Shown here: positions 1-7,591 of the stretch, in pieces | Layout: each line of letters begins with the position of its first letter | Position numbering within the stretch: position 1 is the stretch's first letter | NCBI RefSeq assembly: GCF_025751555.1 | Contig: NZ_JAOWLB010000010.1 | Location: 79,037 to 143,036, forward strand | Direction: 5' to 3' | Source of the DNA: Ruegeria aquimaris | GTDB taxonomy: Bacteria; Pseudomonadota; Alphaproteobacteria; Rhodobacterales; Rhodobacteraceae | DNA: 64,000 nucleotides | Program-made: the position numbers and the translations under genes | The notes under the pieces: generated by a model | What the model was told of the DNA's origin: nothing | Seen by the model: only the letters and a program-made list of their open reading frames with translations | Database searches by the model: none

Positions 1-210
1 TTCCAGCTTATGGACGAGATCCTGACGCTTGAAAAACAAGCGCTTGCCCTGCCCCGAGGCGACAGCGATTTCCGTCTTCTGGTCGATACGCTGCTGTCTG
101 AAATGTATGCCGACGGCACCATCGACCGCGTCTTTCGCGAAGCGCTGCCCGGTGTCCAACCGGGCGCTGCGCTAAAGGCGATGTTCCTGATCGCGCCCAC
201 GCTGCCCTGA
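1..210 (+). CDS. C-terminal end of a periplasmic solute-binding protein (family 3-like), partial
   Basis: The reading frame is open from the first base and stops at a TGA at 208-210, so this is the last 69 residues of a gene that begins outside the window. The tail (ALALPRGDSDFRLLVDTLLS, then a short linker with a tyrosine-rich segment and a Phe-x3-Leu-Pro-Gly element) resembles the last lobe of amino-acid ABC transporter binding proteins of the SBP_bac_3 family, where a Gly-Asp-Ser-Asp-Phe stretch contacts ligand. If so, the protein binds a polar amino acid in the periplasm and delivers it to an ABC permease encoded upstream. Only the tail is visible, so the ligand cannot be judged. Confidence 0.55.
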   Translation, partial: FQLMDEILTLEKQALALPRGDSDFRLLVDTLLSEMYADGTIDRVFREALPGVQPGAALKAMFLIAPTLP

Positions 211-227
211 CATCTGACAGAACTGAC

Positions 228-1031
228 ATGGTACCCGACATGCGTCCACTCCTTCTGGCCCTGTTCCTGGCCCAATTTCCCTCTATCAGCGCCGCTCTGA
301 CCTGCGGCAACACCGCTACGGGGTTTAATGCCTGGAAGGCCGAGTTCGCGCAGTTGGCGCGGCGAAACGGCATCGGCAAAGCGGGTCTAAGCGCTCTGGA
401 ACAGGCCAGCTATGCAACGGCCACGATCCGTGCGGATCGCGGCCAGAAGAGCTTCAAGTACTCGCTGGAAAAGTTCATGCAGGTGCGTGGCGCCGAGACC
501 ATCGTCGCACAGGGCCGCAAGCGCAAGGCGCGCAATCCCGAGTTCTATGCCGCTCTCGAACGGCAATACGGCGTGCCAGCGGGCATCCTGATTGCACTGC
601 ACGGCATGGAAACCGCCTTTGGCAGCTTTATGGGCGACAGCCCCGTTGTAGCTGCGATCACCACCCTGGCCTATGATTGCCGCAGGTCTGATTTCTTTAT
701 CCCCCATGCCTTGGCCGCGCTGGAGCTGGTTGACCGCAAGGCGATCACCGCCAATACCAAAGGAGCCAAGCACGGCGAGCTGGGGCACACTCAGTTCCTT
801 CCCGGAAACGCCCTGACCTATGGCGTCGACGCAACCGGAGATGGAAAGGTCGATTTTTACAACATGACCGACGCACTGGCCTCGACCGCCAACTTTCTGC
901 GCCAGAAGGGCTGGAAACCGGGCCGCGGATACCAGCCCGGAGAACCCAATTTCGAAGTAATCAAGCAATGGAACGCGGCTTCGGTCTACCAGCAGGCGAT
1001 CGCTATCATGGCGCGGAGAATCGACAGCTAA
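228..1031 (+). CDS. Lytic murein transglycosylase, MltB/SLT_2 type
   Basis: The 267-residue product has an N-terminal hydrophobic signal segment (about residues 5-23) and then an SLT_2 (MltB-like) lysozyme fold. The catalytic acid is Glu128 in the motif HGMETAFGSFMGD. Further conserved elements are the AAITTLAYDCRR segment and the GELGHTQFLP segment. Enzymes of this family cleave the MurNAc-GlcNAc bond of peptidoglycan to form 1,6-anhydro ends, in the periplasm. It is shorter than many roseobacter homologues (350-400 residues) and lacks the C-terminal peptidoglycan-binding domain. An alternative ATG lies 12 bases downstream at 240; neither start has a strong ribosome-binding site. It follows the partial gene by 17 bases and may be cotranscribed. 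Confidence 0.85.
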   Translation: MVPDMRPLLLALFLAQFPSISAALTCGNTATGFNAWKAEFAQLARRNGIGKAGLSALEQASYATATIRADRGQKSFKYSLEKFMQVRGAETIVAQGRKRKARNPEFYAALERQYGVPAGILIALHGMETAFGSFMGDSPVVAAITTLAYDCRRSDFFIPHALAALELVDRKAITANTKGAKHGELGHTQFLPGNALTYGVDATGDGKVDFYNMTDALASTANFLRQKGWKPGRGYQPGEPNFEVIKQWNAASVYQQAIAIMARRIDS

Positions 1032-1238
1032 TAGTTGCATCCAGTCAATCGAACGACGTCCGGGTGACAAACTCCTGCCACAATTGATGAGGTTTTTAGC
1101 TAAAATACTGGTTTCCAGTCCCGAACCAATTTGAACAGAAAAGGTGAATTGCCCTCCTATCATGCCTTTTCGGCCCCATTTTCTCCACCATACCCGCCTA
1201 GATTTGGATTCAGATGAACACGTATGGAGGAACTCACT

Positions 1239-2150
1239 GTGGCACAGGCAGGCAAGTATCACGGTGGACTGGTATTCCTGGGAAACGAAGAAGGCGTTCT
1301 CGATCGCTTCAGTCGGATCGTTACCGCCACCCTCGAGGATTACGGGCACGCCGTCGAGCGTCAGACGCTACTGAGTGATCGTGAAGCCCGCATCGTCTCG
1401 AGCCAGTTTCTTGTCAAGTTGACGCTCGAAGCGGACGCCGAAGAAAACCCGCGTGCCCGTCTCCTTGACGAGGCGGCAGGCCTAAACCGCCGTATGCACA
1501 TGGCCAAGATACGCCCCCGAAACCGTCTCGTCATTGCGATCACCCCGGTTTCCGAGTGCTCCGAAGACCGCGATGTCACAGAACTCATGCTGGTGGTGAT
1601 GCTGTATCGAATGGTCGATCTCTACGCCAGCGAGCTGATCGAATGGCTGGACCCGAATGTGAAACTGACGGTCGAACAGTTTCTCGGCGCGTTCTCCAAC
1701 ATCTCGCCGCGGCGGGTGCGCGGACGCCAGCAGATCATTTACAATCAAGGCGACCGCTTTGCCTCGATCGACGAAACCGCGCCCGGTCTCGCAACCCGAT
1801 ATGACACGATCATGGGTCAGACGGCGCATCAGGGAGAAACGGGTCTCATCGAGCTGACGGAACAGGAAGCCCTGGCCCTTGCCTTTCGCAGCGACCCGCG
1901 CCCCGACGAACTGGATGGCCTCACCCCAGAGGAGAGAGCCCAGAACGATATTCGCCGACTGGCGAGCTGGGGCATGACCGGTTGTCTCGCCTTTGTCTCG
2001 GCGCCGATCGCAGTTTCACTCGCCGCCGTGAACCTGATCCGTGGCGAGGATTTTCGCCTGAACACACAAGTCCTGTCGCTGACCGCCGCAATGGTTTTCA
2101 TGCAAAGCTCGGGCGCCATGACAAGCGTCCTGTCATTCCTGCCGCTCTAA
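1239..2150 (+). CDS. Hypothetical protein with C-terminal membrane segments
   Basis: I do not recognise this family. The chosen start is the GTG at 1239, because GGAGG at 1226-1230 sits eight bases upstream; the ATG at 1224 would place that ribosome-binding site inside the gene. The 303-residue product begins AQAGKYHGGLVFLGNEEGVL. It has a long soluble part (about 230 residues) rich in Glu and Arg, then two hydrophobic stretches near the C-terminus (around the SWGMTGCLAFVSAPIAVSL segment and the final LSLTAAMVFMQ segment). That pattern suggests a cytoplasmic or tail-anchored domain held at the membrane. It is monocistronic, ending in a hairpin terminator, with a relatively AT-rich 200-base leader. 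No catalytic motif is evident. Confidence 0.7.
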   Translation: MAQAGKYHGGLVFLGNEEGVLDRFSRIVTATLEDYGHAVERQTLLSDREARIVSSQFLVKLTLEADAEENPRARLLDEAAGLNRRMHMAKIRPRNRLVIAITPVSECSEDRDVTELMLVVMLYRMVDLYASELIEWLDPNVKLTVEQFLGAFSNISPRRVRGRQQIIYNQGDRFASIDETAPGLATRYDTIMGQTAHQGETGLIELTEQEALALAFRSDPRPDELDGLTPEERAQNDIRRLASWGMTGCLAFVSAPIAVSLAAVNLIRGEDFRLNTQVLSLTAAMVFMQSSGAMTSVLSFLPL

Positions 2151-2170
2151 CAACAGGTAGATAACGGCCC

Positions 2171-2204
2171 AAGGCCTTCGCCGGATCAGGCGGAGGCCTT
2201 TTTA
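2171..2204 (+). terminator. Hairpin terminator between convergent genes
   Basis: A 12-bp stem (AAGGCCTTCGCC pairing with GGCGGAGGCCTT, one mismatch) with loop GGATCA is followed by a short T run. It lies just after the hypothetical gene ending at 2150, and it overlaps the last codon of the convergent minus-strand gene, so it may serve both. Confidence 0.75.
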
Positions 2205-2942
2205 GTGCCCCGGCACTCTTGGCGCATCCGCCCGAGCAATAACGTAGGTATGGATTGAAAACACGACCGCCTGAGATTGCGGCAATCGCAGGATGCTTTG
2301 CTTTTCGCTGCGCAGGAAACCGGCGTCTTCCGGCACCGGAACACGCCGCCGGTTGTGAATGCTGCGCGGCTGGTGCAACTCGGCGTCAGCATACCATAAG
2401 GCATTGAACCGCCAAAGCGGGCGCCCGACCTGTACACCGTCAAACAATCGCTGCACCCGGCGTGCCACGTCGGTGTCATAGCTGGCGACAGGCTCATGTA
2501 TCGAGATCAGGGGGCGGCCGAACTTCTCTGCCAGGGTCCAGCTTGCAGGAAAGCAAAGCACAGCCGCGGTCAAAACGTGCTCGTCACCCTGTTTCTGCAA
2601 GATGCAAAAGTCCTCCTGAACCAGACGCCCCAGCGTCCGCATCGGCTGTCTCCGGTCGACCTCGACCGTCACGCCGTCGGGGCGCTGGATACGATCCCCG
2701 GCCGTGGGATAAGCCGCCGTCAGAACCGTATCCAGCAACTCCTCGGCCGCCGGACGCGCCTCTTCGGACAGGGCCAGAACGGTTTCCGCCTTTGTTGCGA
2801 TCAACACATCCCGGCGTGCCATCTGACCATTGAAGGCCTCATCGCGCCGCAACCAATCCGCCATGTCCAGCGGCTGTATCCCCGGCAGCGGTCTGGGCGC
2901 CAAGACATCATAGGGCAGCGATTTTTGCAGAATCTCTTTCAT
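2202..2942 (-). CDS. DUF3445 / heme-dependent oxidative N-demethylase family protein
   Basis: The 246-residue soluble protein has the features of DUF3445: an N-terminal PLPYDVLAPRPLPGI-like segment, the VQEDFCILQ core and the PASWTLAEKFGRPLISIHEPV segment with its conserved His and Pro. Characterised relatives are the heme-binding subunit of dimethylamine monooxygenase and fungal oxidative N-demethylases, which remove methyl groups from small methylated amines. No partner subunits (DmmA/B/C-like reductase genes) lie nearby, so its substrate is unknown. A GGGAAAA ribosome-binding site precedes the ATG. It is divergent from dddP, with about 125 bases between the two starts, so a shared control region is possible. 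Confidence 0.75.
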   Translation of the reverse strand: MKEILQKSLPYDVLAPRPLPGIQPLDMADWLRRDEAFNGQMARRDVLIATKAETVLALSEEARPAAEELLDTVLTAAYPTAGDRIQRPDGVTVEVDRRQPMRTLGRLVQEDFCILQKQGDEHVLTAAVLCFPASWTLAEKFGRPLISIHEPVASYDTDVARRVQRLFDGVQVGRPLWRFNALWYADAELHQPRSIHNRRRVPVPEDAGFLRSEKQSILRLPQSQAVVFSIHTYVIARADAPRVPGH

Positions 2943-3067
2943 CTTTTTCCCATATCACCCGAAGAAACAGTGCGTCAGGTCGAAAACGACATGGTTTGAC
3001 GTCGCGAGAGCGTGCGACTCATGCGTTTTTCCGGGTGACCTTTGGGCAGTCAAAGGGAGACCCTGTC

Positions 3068-4411
3068 TTGAACAACCACTACCGCGACACCCGCAAGATC
3101 GACCCGACCCGTGGCGCCACGCTGGGCGATGGATCGCCCAATGACAATGACCGGATCGAAATCGGGCCAACACAACTGGCGTTTTCCGAATGGGCTGCCG
3201 CCGGGCTGGAGCTGCCCAACCTGACCCGGATGCGCGAGTTTCGCTGGAAACGGTTGACCCAGGCCATTGTCGATCGCGAGTATGGCGGCCTCTTGATGTT
3301 CGACCCGCTCAACATCCGCTATGCCACCGACTCGACCAACATGCAGCTTTGGAACACGCATAACCCGTTCCGCGCGGTGCTGCTGTGTGCCGATGGCTAC
3401 ATGGTGATCTGGGACTACAAGAACTCGCCCTTTCTGAGCACATTCAACCCGCTGGTGCGCGAACAACGCTCGGGCGCGGACCTGTTCTACTTCGACCGGG
3501 GCGACAAGGTGGATATCGCCGCCGATGTCCTGTCGAACGAAGTTCGCGTGCTGATCGAGGAACACGGCGGCAACAACAAGCGCCTTGCAGTGGACAAGGT
3601 CATGCTGCACGGGCTGCGCGCGCTCGAGGCGCAGGGGTTCGAGATCATGGAGGGCGAGGAGGTCACCGAAAAGACACGCGCCATCAAGGGGACCGACGAG
3701 ATCCTCGCCATGCGCTGCGCCCATCATGCCTGCGACAGCGCCATCGCCGAGATGGAGCGATTTGCCCGCGCCAATGTGGGCGACGGCAAGACCAGCGAGG
3801 ATGACATCTGGGCAGTGCTGCATGCCGAGAATATCCGCCGCGGCGGCGAATGGATCGAGACCCGGTTGCTGGCCTCGGGGCAGCGCACCAACCCCTGGTT
3901 TCAGGAATGCGGCCCGCGCATCACGCAGAAGAACGAGATCATCGCCTTCGACACCGATCTGATCGGCTCTTACGGCATCTGCATCGACATCTCCCGCACC
4001 TGGTGGATCGGCGACCAGAAACCGCGCGCAGACATGATCGAGGCGATGAAACACGCGCATGAGTTCATCAACTACAACATGTCGCTGCTGAAACCCGGAT
4101 TGATGATCCCCGACCTGATCGCGCAATGCATGAAGCACCCGGCCAAGTACAATGCGCAGAAATACGGCTGTCTGATGCACGGTGTGGGCCTGTGTGACGA
4201 ATGGCCCTTGGTCGCGCATCCGGACAAGGCCGTGCCGGGCGCGTTCGACTATGCGCTGGAACCCGGGATGGTGCTGTGTGTCGAGGCCTGCTGTGGCGAG
4301 GTCGGCGGTGATTTCACCATCAAGCTGGAGGATCAGGTTCTGATCACCGAGGACGGGTTTGAGAACCTGACCAGCTATCCGTTTGATGCGGCCCTGATGG
4401 GTGCCGATTGA
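3068..4411 (+). CDS. dddP: Dimethylsulfoniopropionate (DMSP) lyase DddP
   Basis: DddP cleaves DMSP to dimethyl sulfide and acrylate in the cytoplasm. It is a peptidase M24 (creatinase-fold) relative that uses iron rather than peptidase chemistry. I place the start at a TTG (3068), because AGGGAG at 3054-3059 lies a normal distance upstream. That gives 447 residues, the family length, and puts the expected metal ligands at Asp295, Asp297, Asp307, His371, Glu406 and Glu421, matching the numbering I recall for characterised DddP. An in-frame ATG at 2996 would add 24 unrelated residues. Sequence blocks such as MFDPLNIRYATDSTNMQLWN and YGCLMHGVGLCDEWPL are diagnostic. The downstream neighbour is an alpha/beta hydrolase-OsmC fusion; no acrylate-utilisation gene is adjacent. 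Confidence 0.95.
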   Translation: MNNHYRDTRKIDPTRGATLGDGSPNDNDRIEIGPTQLAFSEWAAAGLELPNLTRMREFRWKRLTQAIVDREYGGLLMFDPLNIRYATDSTNMQLWNTHNPFRAVLLCADGYMVIWDYKNSPFLSTFNPLVREQRSGADLFYFDRGDKVDIAADVLSNEVRVLIEEHGGNNKRLAVDKVMLHGLRALEAQGFEIMEGEEVTEKTRAIKGTDEILAMRCAHHACDSAIAEMERFARANVGDGKTSEDDIWAVLHAENIRRGGEWIETRLLASGQRTNPWFQECGPRITQKNEIIAFDTDLIGSYGICIDISRTWWIGDQKPRADMIEAMKHAHEFINYNMSLLKPGLMIPDLIAQCMKHPAKYNAQKYGCLMHGVGLCDEWPLVAHPDKAVPGAFDYALEPGMVLCVEACCGEVGGDFTIKLEDQVLITEDGFENLTSYPFDAALMGAD

Positions 4412-4524
4412 CACGAGGTTTGCCGCGCTTGCGGCGAGTCACCTCCGCGTGAAGTTCCTGACATGTGGGTTGTGGCGGGCGGCTTGCCTGCCCAATCTAC
4501 AAAAAACCGATCAGGAGTGACCTC

Positions 4525-5745
4525 ATGCCCACCGAACGGATCACCTTTGCCGGTCATGACGGCAGCCAACTGGCTGCCCGGCTGGACCTGCCGGAGGGGC
4601 CAGTTCTGGCCACGGCACTGTTTGCCCATTGCTTCACCTGTTCCAAGGACATTCCCGCCGCGCGCCGGATCGCGGCACGGCTGGCGGCGATGGGGATCGC
4701 GGTGCTGCGCTTCGATTTCACCGGGCTGGGCCATTCCGAGGGCGAGTTCGCCAACACGACATTCACCTCGAATGTCGATGATCTGGACGCCGCCGCCACC
4801 TATCTGGCCGGACGCGACATGGCGCCGGCGCTGCTGATCGGGCATTCGCTGGGCGGGGCGGCGGTGCTGCGTGCCCGCGCGCGCATCGCCTCGGTCCGCG
4901 CCGTGGTGACCATCGGCGCCCCCGCCGACCCGGGCCATGTGGCGCATCATTTCCAGGATGCCCTGCCCCGCATCCGGGCCGAGGGCGCGGCCGAGGTCTG
5001 TCTGGGCGGGCGGCCTTTCCGCATCGGGCGGGACTTTGTCGAGGATATCGCCGAAAGCGCGCTGCAACCGGCCATCGCCGATCTGCGCGCGGCGCTCCTG
5101 GTGCTGCACGCCCCGCGCGACGAGACGGTGGACATAGACAACGCCAGCCGCATCTTCCTGGCCGCGAAACACCCCAAGAGCTTTGTCACGCTTGACGATG
5201 CCGATCACCTGATCAGCCGCGCGCAGGATGCCGAATATGCCGCTGATGTGATCGCGGCTTGGGTCGGTCGCTATGTGAACCTGTCGCCGCCGGCGCCACC
5301 GCCCGGCGCGCCCGAGGGCGTGGTGCGCGTCACCGAGGTGGACGCGAACGGCTTCCTCCAGGATGTGCAGTCCGGGCCGGACCATCACACCCAGGCCGAC
5401 GAGCCATTGTCCTATGGCGGCACCAATCGCGGCATGTCACCTTATGGTTTCGTCTCGGCCGGGCTGGGCGCCTGCACCTCGATGACCATCCGCATGTATG
5501 CCCAGCGCAAGAATTGGCCCCTGACCGGGATCAGCGTCGATGTCTGTCATGACAAGGTGCACGCCCAGGACGCCGAGACAGGCGCCAGTGGAAAGATCGA
5601 CGCCTTTACGCGGGTCATCAAGCTCGCCGGTCCGCTGAGCGACGAGCAGCGGGCCAAGTTGCTGGAGATCGCCGACAAATGCCCGGTTCACCGCACGCTT
5701 GAAGGGACTGCGCGGATTGTCACGCGCCTGTCCTCCGGCGCCTGA
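4525..5745 (+). CDS. Fused alpha/beta hydrolase - OsmC domain protein
   Basis: The start is the ATG at 4525, preceded by AGGAG at 4513-4517; an earlier in-frame codon has no such site. The 406-residue product has two domains. Residues 1-255 are an alpha/beta hydrolase with nucleophile Ser108 in GHSLGG, an oxyanion region HCFTCSKD and a late His in DADHLIS. Residues about 265-406 are an OsmC/Ohr-like domain with the paired cysteines of GLGACTSM and DKCPVH, which in OsmC proteins reduce organic hydroperoxides. The fusion suggests detoxification of a peroxidised or ester substrate, but none is known to me. It lies 113 bases downstream of dddP on the same strand. Confidence 0.88.
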   Translation: MPTERITFAGHDGSQLAARLDLPEGPVLATALFAHCFTCSKDIPAARRIAARLAAMGIAVLRFDFTGLGHSEGEFANTTFTSNVDDLDAAATYLAGRDMAPALLIGHSLGGAAVLRARARIASVRAVVTIGAPADPGHVAHHFQDALPRIRAEGAAEVCLGGRPFRIGRDFVEDIAESALQPAIADLRAALLVLHAPRDETVDIDNASRIFLAAKHPKSFVTLDDADHLISRAQDAEYAADVIAAWVGRYVNLSPPAPPPGAPEGVVRVTEVDANGFLQDVQSGPDHHTQADEPLSYGGTNRGMSPYGFVSAGLGACTSMTIRMYAQRKNWPLTGISVDVCHDKVHAQDAETGASGKIDAFTRVIKLAGPLSDEQRAKLLEIADKCPVHRTLEGTARIVTRLSSGA

Positions 5746-5751
5746 CAAGCC

Positions 5752-6042
5752 TCAGCGCAGGCGGGCGGGCATCGGTCGGGCGACTGGTGGACGGTGAATC
5801 GGCGGGCGTGCGATGGGCGGGCGGGCAATCGGTGGTACCGGTTTCACCGGGGGCCGCTCGATCGGGTGTTCGGGGCGCGGACGGTCCGGCCGAGGCGGAC
5901 GGGGGTAGCCATAGTAATAGTCGTTCCACAGCATCGAGTCGTAATAGACCGATCCGCTGCCAGTCGCGTTCGGATCGCACCCCGAAAGGCCAAGAACGGC
6001 AGCGCAAAGACCAGCGGTCAGGGAAAGTTTTGCAACACGCAT
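5752..6042 (-). CDS. Proline-rich small lipoprotein
   Basis: The 96-residue protein has an N-terminal signal and a lipobox LSGC with the acylated Cys at residue 22. A short Tyr-rich segment (DYYYGYPRP) follows, and then a proline/arginine-rich tail with repeated PPIARPPI-type units and basic character. It probably sits in the outer membrane or periplasm and may contact peptidoglycan or LPS electrostatically. AGGAGA just upstream overlaps the TAG stop of the preceding minus-strand gene, so the two are translationally close. No family is recognised. Confidence 0.75.
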   Translation of the reverse strand: MRVAKLSLTAGLCAAVLGLSGCDPNATGSGSVYYDSMLWNDYYYGYPRPPRPDRPRPEHPIERPPVKPVPPIARPPIARPPIHRPPVARPMPARLR

Positions 6043-6054
6043 GGCGCCGTTCTC

Positions 6055-6612
6055 CTAGTTTGCCGCCCGGAACGAGGCGTAGATCGCGTTGATATCCTCG
6101 ACCAGTTCGGGCCGGGCGACCGCCTCGACCACCGCCAGCGAAATTGCCACCCGGCTACCAGGCAGATCGACCAGGACTGCGGTGAACTCGACCGCACGAC
6201 CATTGCGCCGCCCGGTTCCCGCATAGCGGGCTGCCGGCAGCCCGCCGACGCGAATACTGTTCTGTTCACGCAACTCAGGATCGCTGACCACCGACTTGCC
6301 GATGTTGCGAAGGTATTCCTCGGCCTGGGCAAAGGTCGAGACCCCGTTGGGCGACATGAAGCCGACCCAGACCCCCGGTTCGGCTTCGGGCTCTAAGCCG
6401 ATCACCCGGTTGATCAGCCGCGCCTCTTCCGAGCCCGGTGGCGTCAACGCGCGCGGACCGCCGCTGCGGACCTGCCAGAAATCCGGTGCCTTGAGATGAA
6501 ACAGCGCCTCGCCGTCGGAAACATAGGTGAGCGGCATGTCGGCAACCGCCGACATAGGCAGCAGGGACGCTACAAGCGCTAGCCAGCGCAGAGACTTTAA
6601 TGATCTTGGCAT
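6055..6612 (-). CDS. Secreted hypothetical protein
   Basis: The 185-residue product starts with a classical signal peptide (MPRSLKSLRWLALVASLLPM, cleavage near AVADM). The mature part has a YVSDGEALFHLKAPDFWQVR segment and a C-terminal alpha/beta stretch ending NAIYASFRAAN. I recognise no catalytic motif. Its stop lies 12 bases before the lipoprotein gene on the same strand, so these two form a likely operon exported to the periplasm. Confidence 0.75.
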   Translation of the reverse strand: MPRSLKSLRWLALVASLLPMSAVADMPLTYVSDGEALFHLKAPDFWQVRSGGPRALTPPGSEEARLINRVIGLEPEAEPGVWVGFMSPNGVSTFAQAEEYLRNIGKSVVSDPELREQNSIRVGGLPAARYAGTGRRNGRAVEFTAVLVDLPGSRVAISLAVVEAVARPELVEDINAIYASFRAAN

Positions 6613-6751
6613 GACAAACGGCTTTCCTGATGTTGCCCGGGTCGAGTGTCTCCATCCAACCCCGGAAAATCAACCAAAATGGCCCGACACCGGGGCCATG
6701 TCTGCGCCCTGGAGTTTGGAGCACCCGCGCCCAACGACGCGAGATATCCCG

Positions 6752-7174
6752 CTATCGCCGCCGGTATTCGGTAACCATGTCATAGTCCTTGCGCGGCCCG
6801 CTCACGCGCCAGCGCACCTTCCAGAGCGGCCAGCGGGCGAAGTCGTAGCGCGCGTCATAACTGTCGGGCGGGCAATCGTGATGGTCAGCCGGTTCCGCCT
6901 GTCCCAGCATCAACCGGTGAAAATACCGGCCATCGTCAAAATGAATGGCGATGCCACCCGGTCCCGGACGCCACAGATAGCGGCGGGTGCCCTGAAACGG
7001 CGGCTGGTCCGGCATGAACAGCGTCACCTGCTCGTCATAGGTCAGCCCGCCCTCGCTGCGAAGCAGCGTCGCGCGCCCTTCGGCCCGCAGCTTTTGCCCC
7101 GCCAGACGGTCGTCGATGACGCGGCTCAGCAGCCAGTCGCCCTCGAACTCCGCAATGTCCTGCGGCAGGGTCAT
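6752..7174 (-). CDS. DUF6314-like protein
   Basis: The ATG at 7174 overlaps the TGA of the upstream gene in an ATGA junction; the frame stays open upstream, but those extra codons only read through the neighbouring gene. The 140-residue product has the features of DUF6314: FEGDW near the N-terminus, LRSEGGLTYDEQ, RRYLWRPGPGGIAIHF, FHRLMLG, a DCPPDSYDARYDF segment and a closing WKVRWRVSGP. It resembles a lipocalin-like beta barrel; no ligand is known. Translational coupling points to a shared role with the adjacent gene. Confidence 0.8.
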   Translation of the reverse strand: MTLPQDIAEFEGDWLLSRVIDDRLAGQKLRAEGRATLLRSEGGLTYDEQVTLFMPDQPPFQGTRRYLWRPGPGGIAIHFDDGRYFHRLMLGQAEPADHHDCPPDSYDARYDFARWPLWKVRWRVSGPRKDYDMVTEYRRR

Positions 7175-7503
7175 TCGGCATAGGTCCCGTCGGTGATATC
7201 GCCCCCCTGCCCGAAAAAGCGTATCCTTTCGCCGTCGCTGGCCACCGTGTAACAGGACCAGAGATCGGAGGGCGGCCAGAGCGAACAATACAGATCGCCT
7301 CGCAGGCTCCACCGGCCCTGGCTCGGCCGGTCGGTCACATAGAACGTCCCGCCCGAGGCGTCAAAGCTCTGCCGCGCGCCGCCTTCATAGACCAGCTCCC
7401 TGCCTGCCAGCGCGGCGCGGATCTCGTCTCCGGCCAGCGGCATGAACCCATCCGCCATCGCCCAGGTGGGCACAGCCGCCAAAATCAGGGCAAACCGTCT
7501 CAT
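7171..7503 (-). CDS. Small periplasmic hypothetical protein
   Basis: The start chosen is the ATG at 7503, followed by a signal peptide (MRRFALILAAVPTWAMA). This gives 110 residues; a longer open frame begins at 7569 without signal-peptide character. The mature part has a GGTFYVTDRPSQGRWSLRG segment and two cysteines (YCSLW and WSCYTV) that could form a disulfide. It looks like a compact beta-rich exported protein. It overlaps the DUF6314-like gene by four bases, so both are translated from one message. Confidence 0.7.
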   Translation of the reverse strand: MRRFALILAAVPTWAMADGFMPLAGDEIRAALAGRELVYEGGARQSFDASGGTFYVTDRPSQGRWSLRGDLYCSLWPPSDLWSCYTVASDGERIRFFGQGGDITDGTYAE

Positions 7504-7591
7504 ATTTGTGCTCCTGCCTTGTCCCGCGATGCGGCTGGGTCTATGACCCGCGCCAACAGGTCCTGCCAATCACAAAAAGGTGTCGCTGCCA

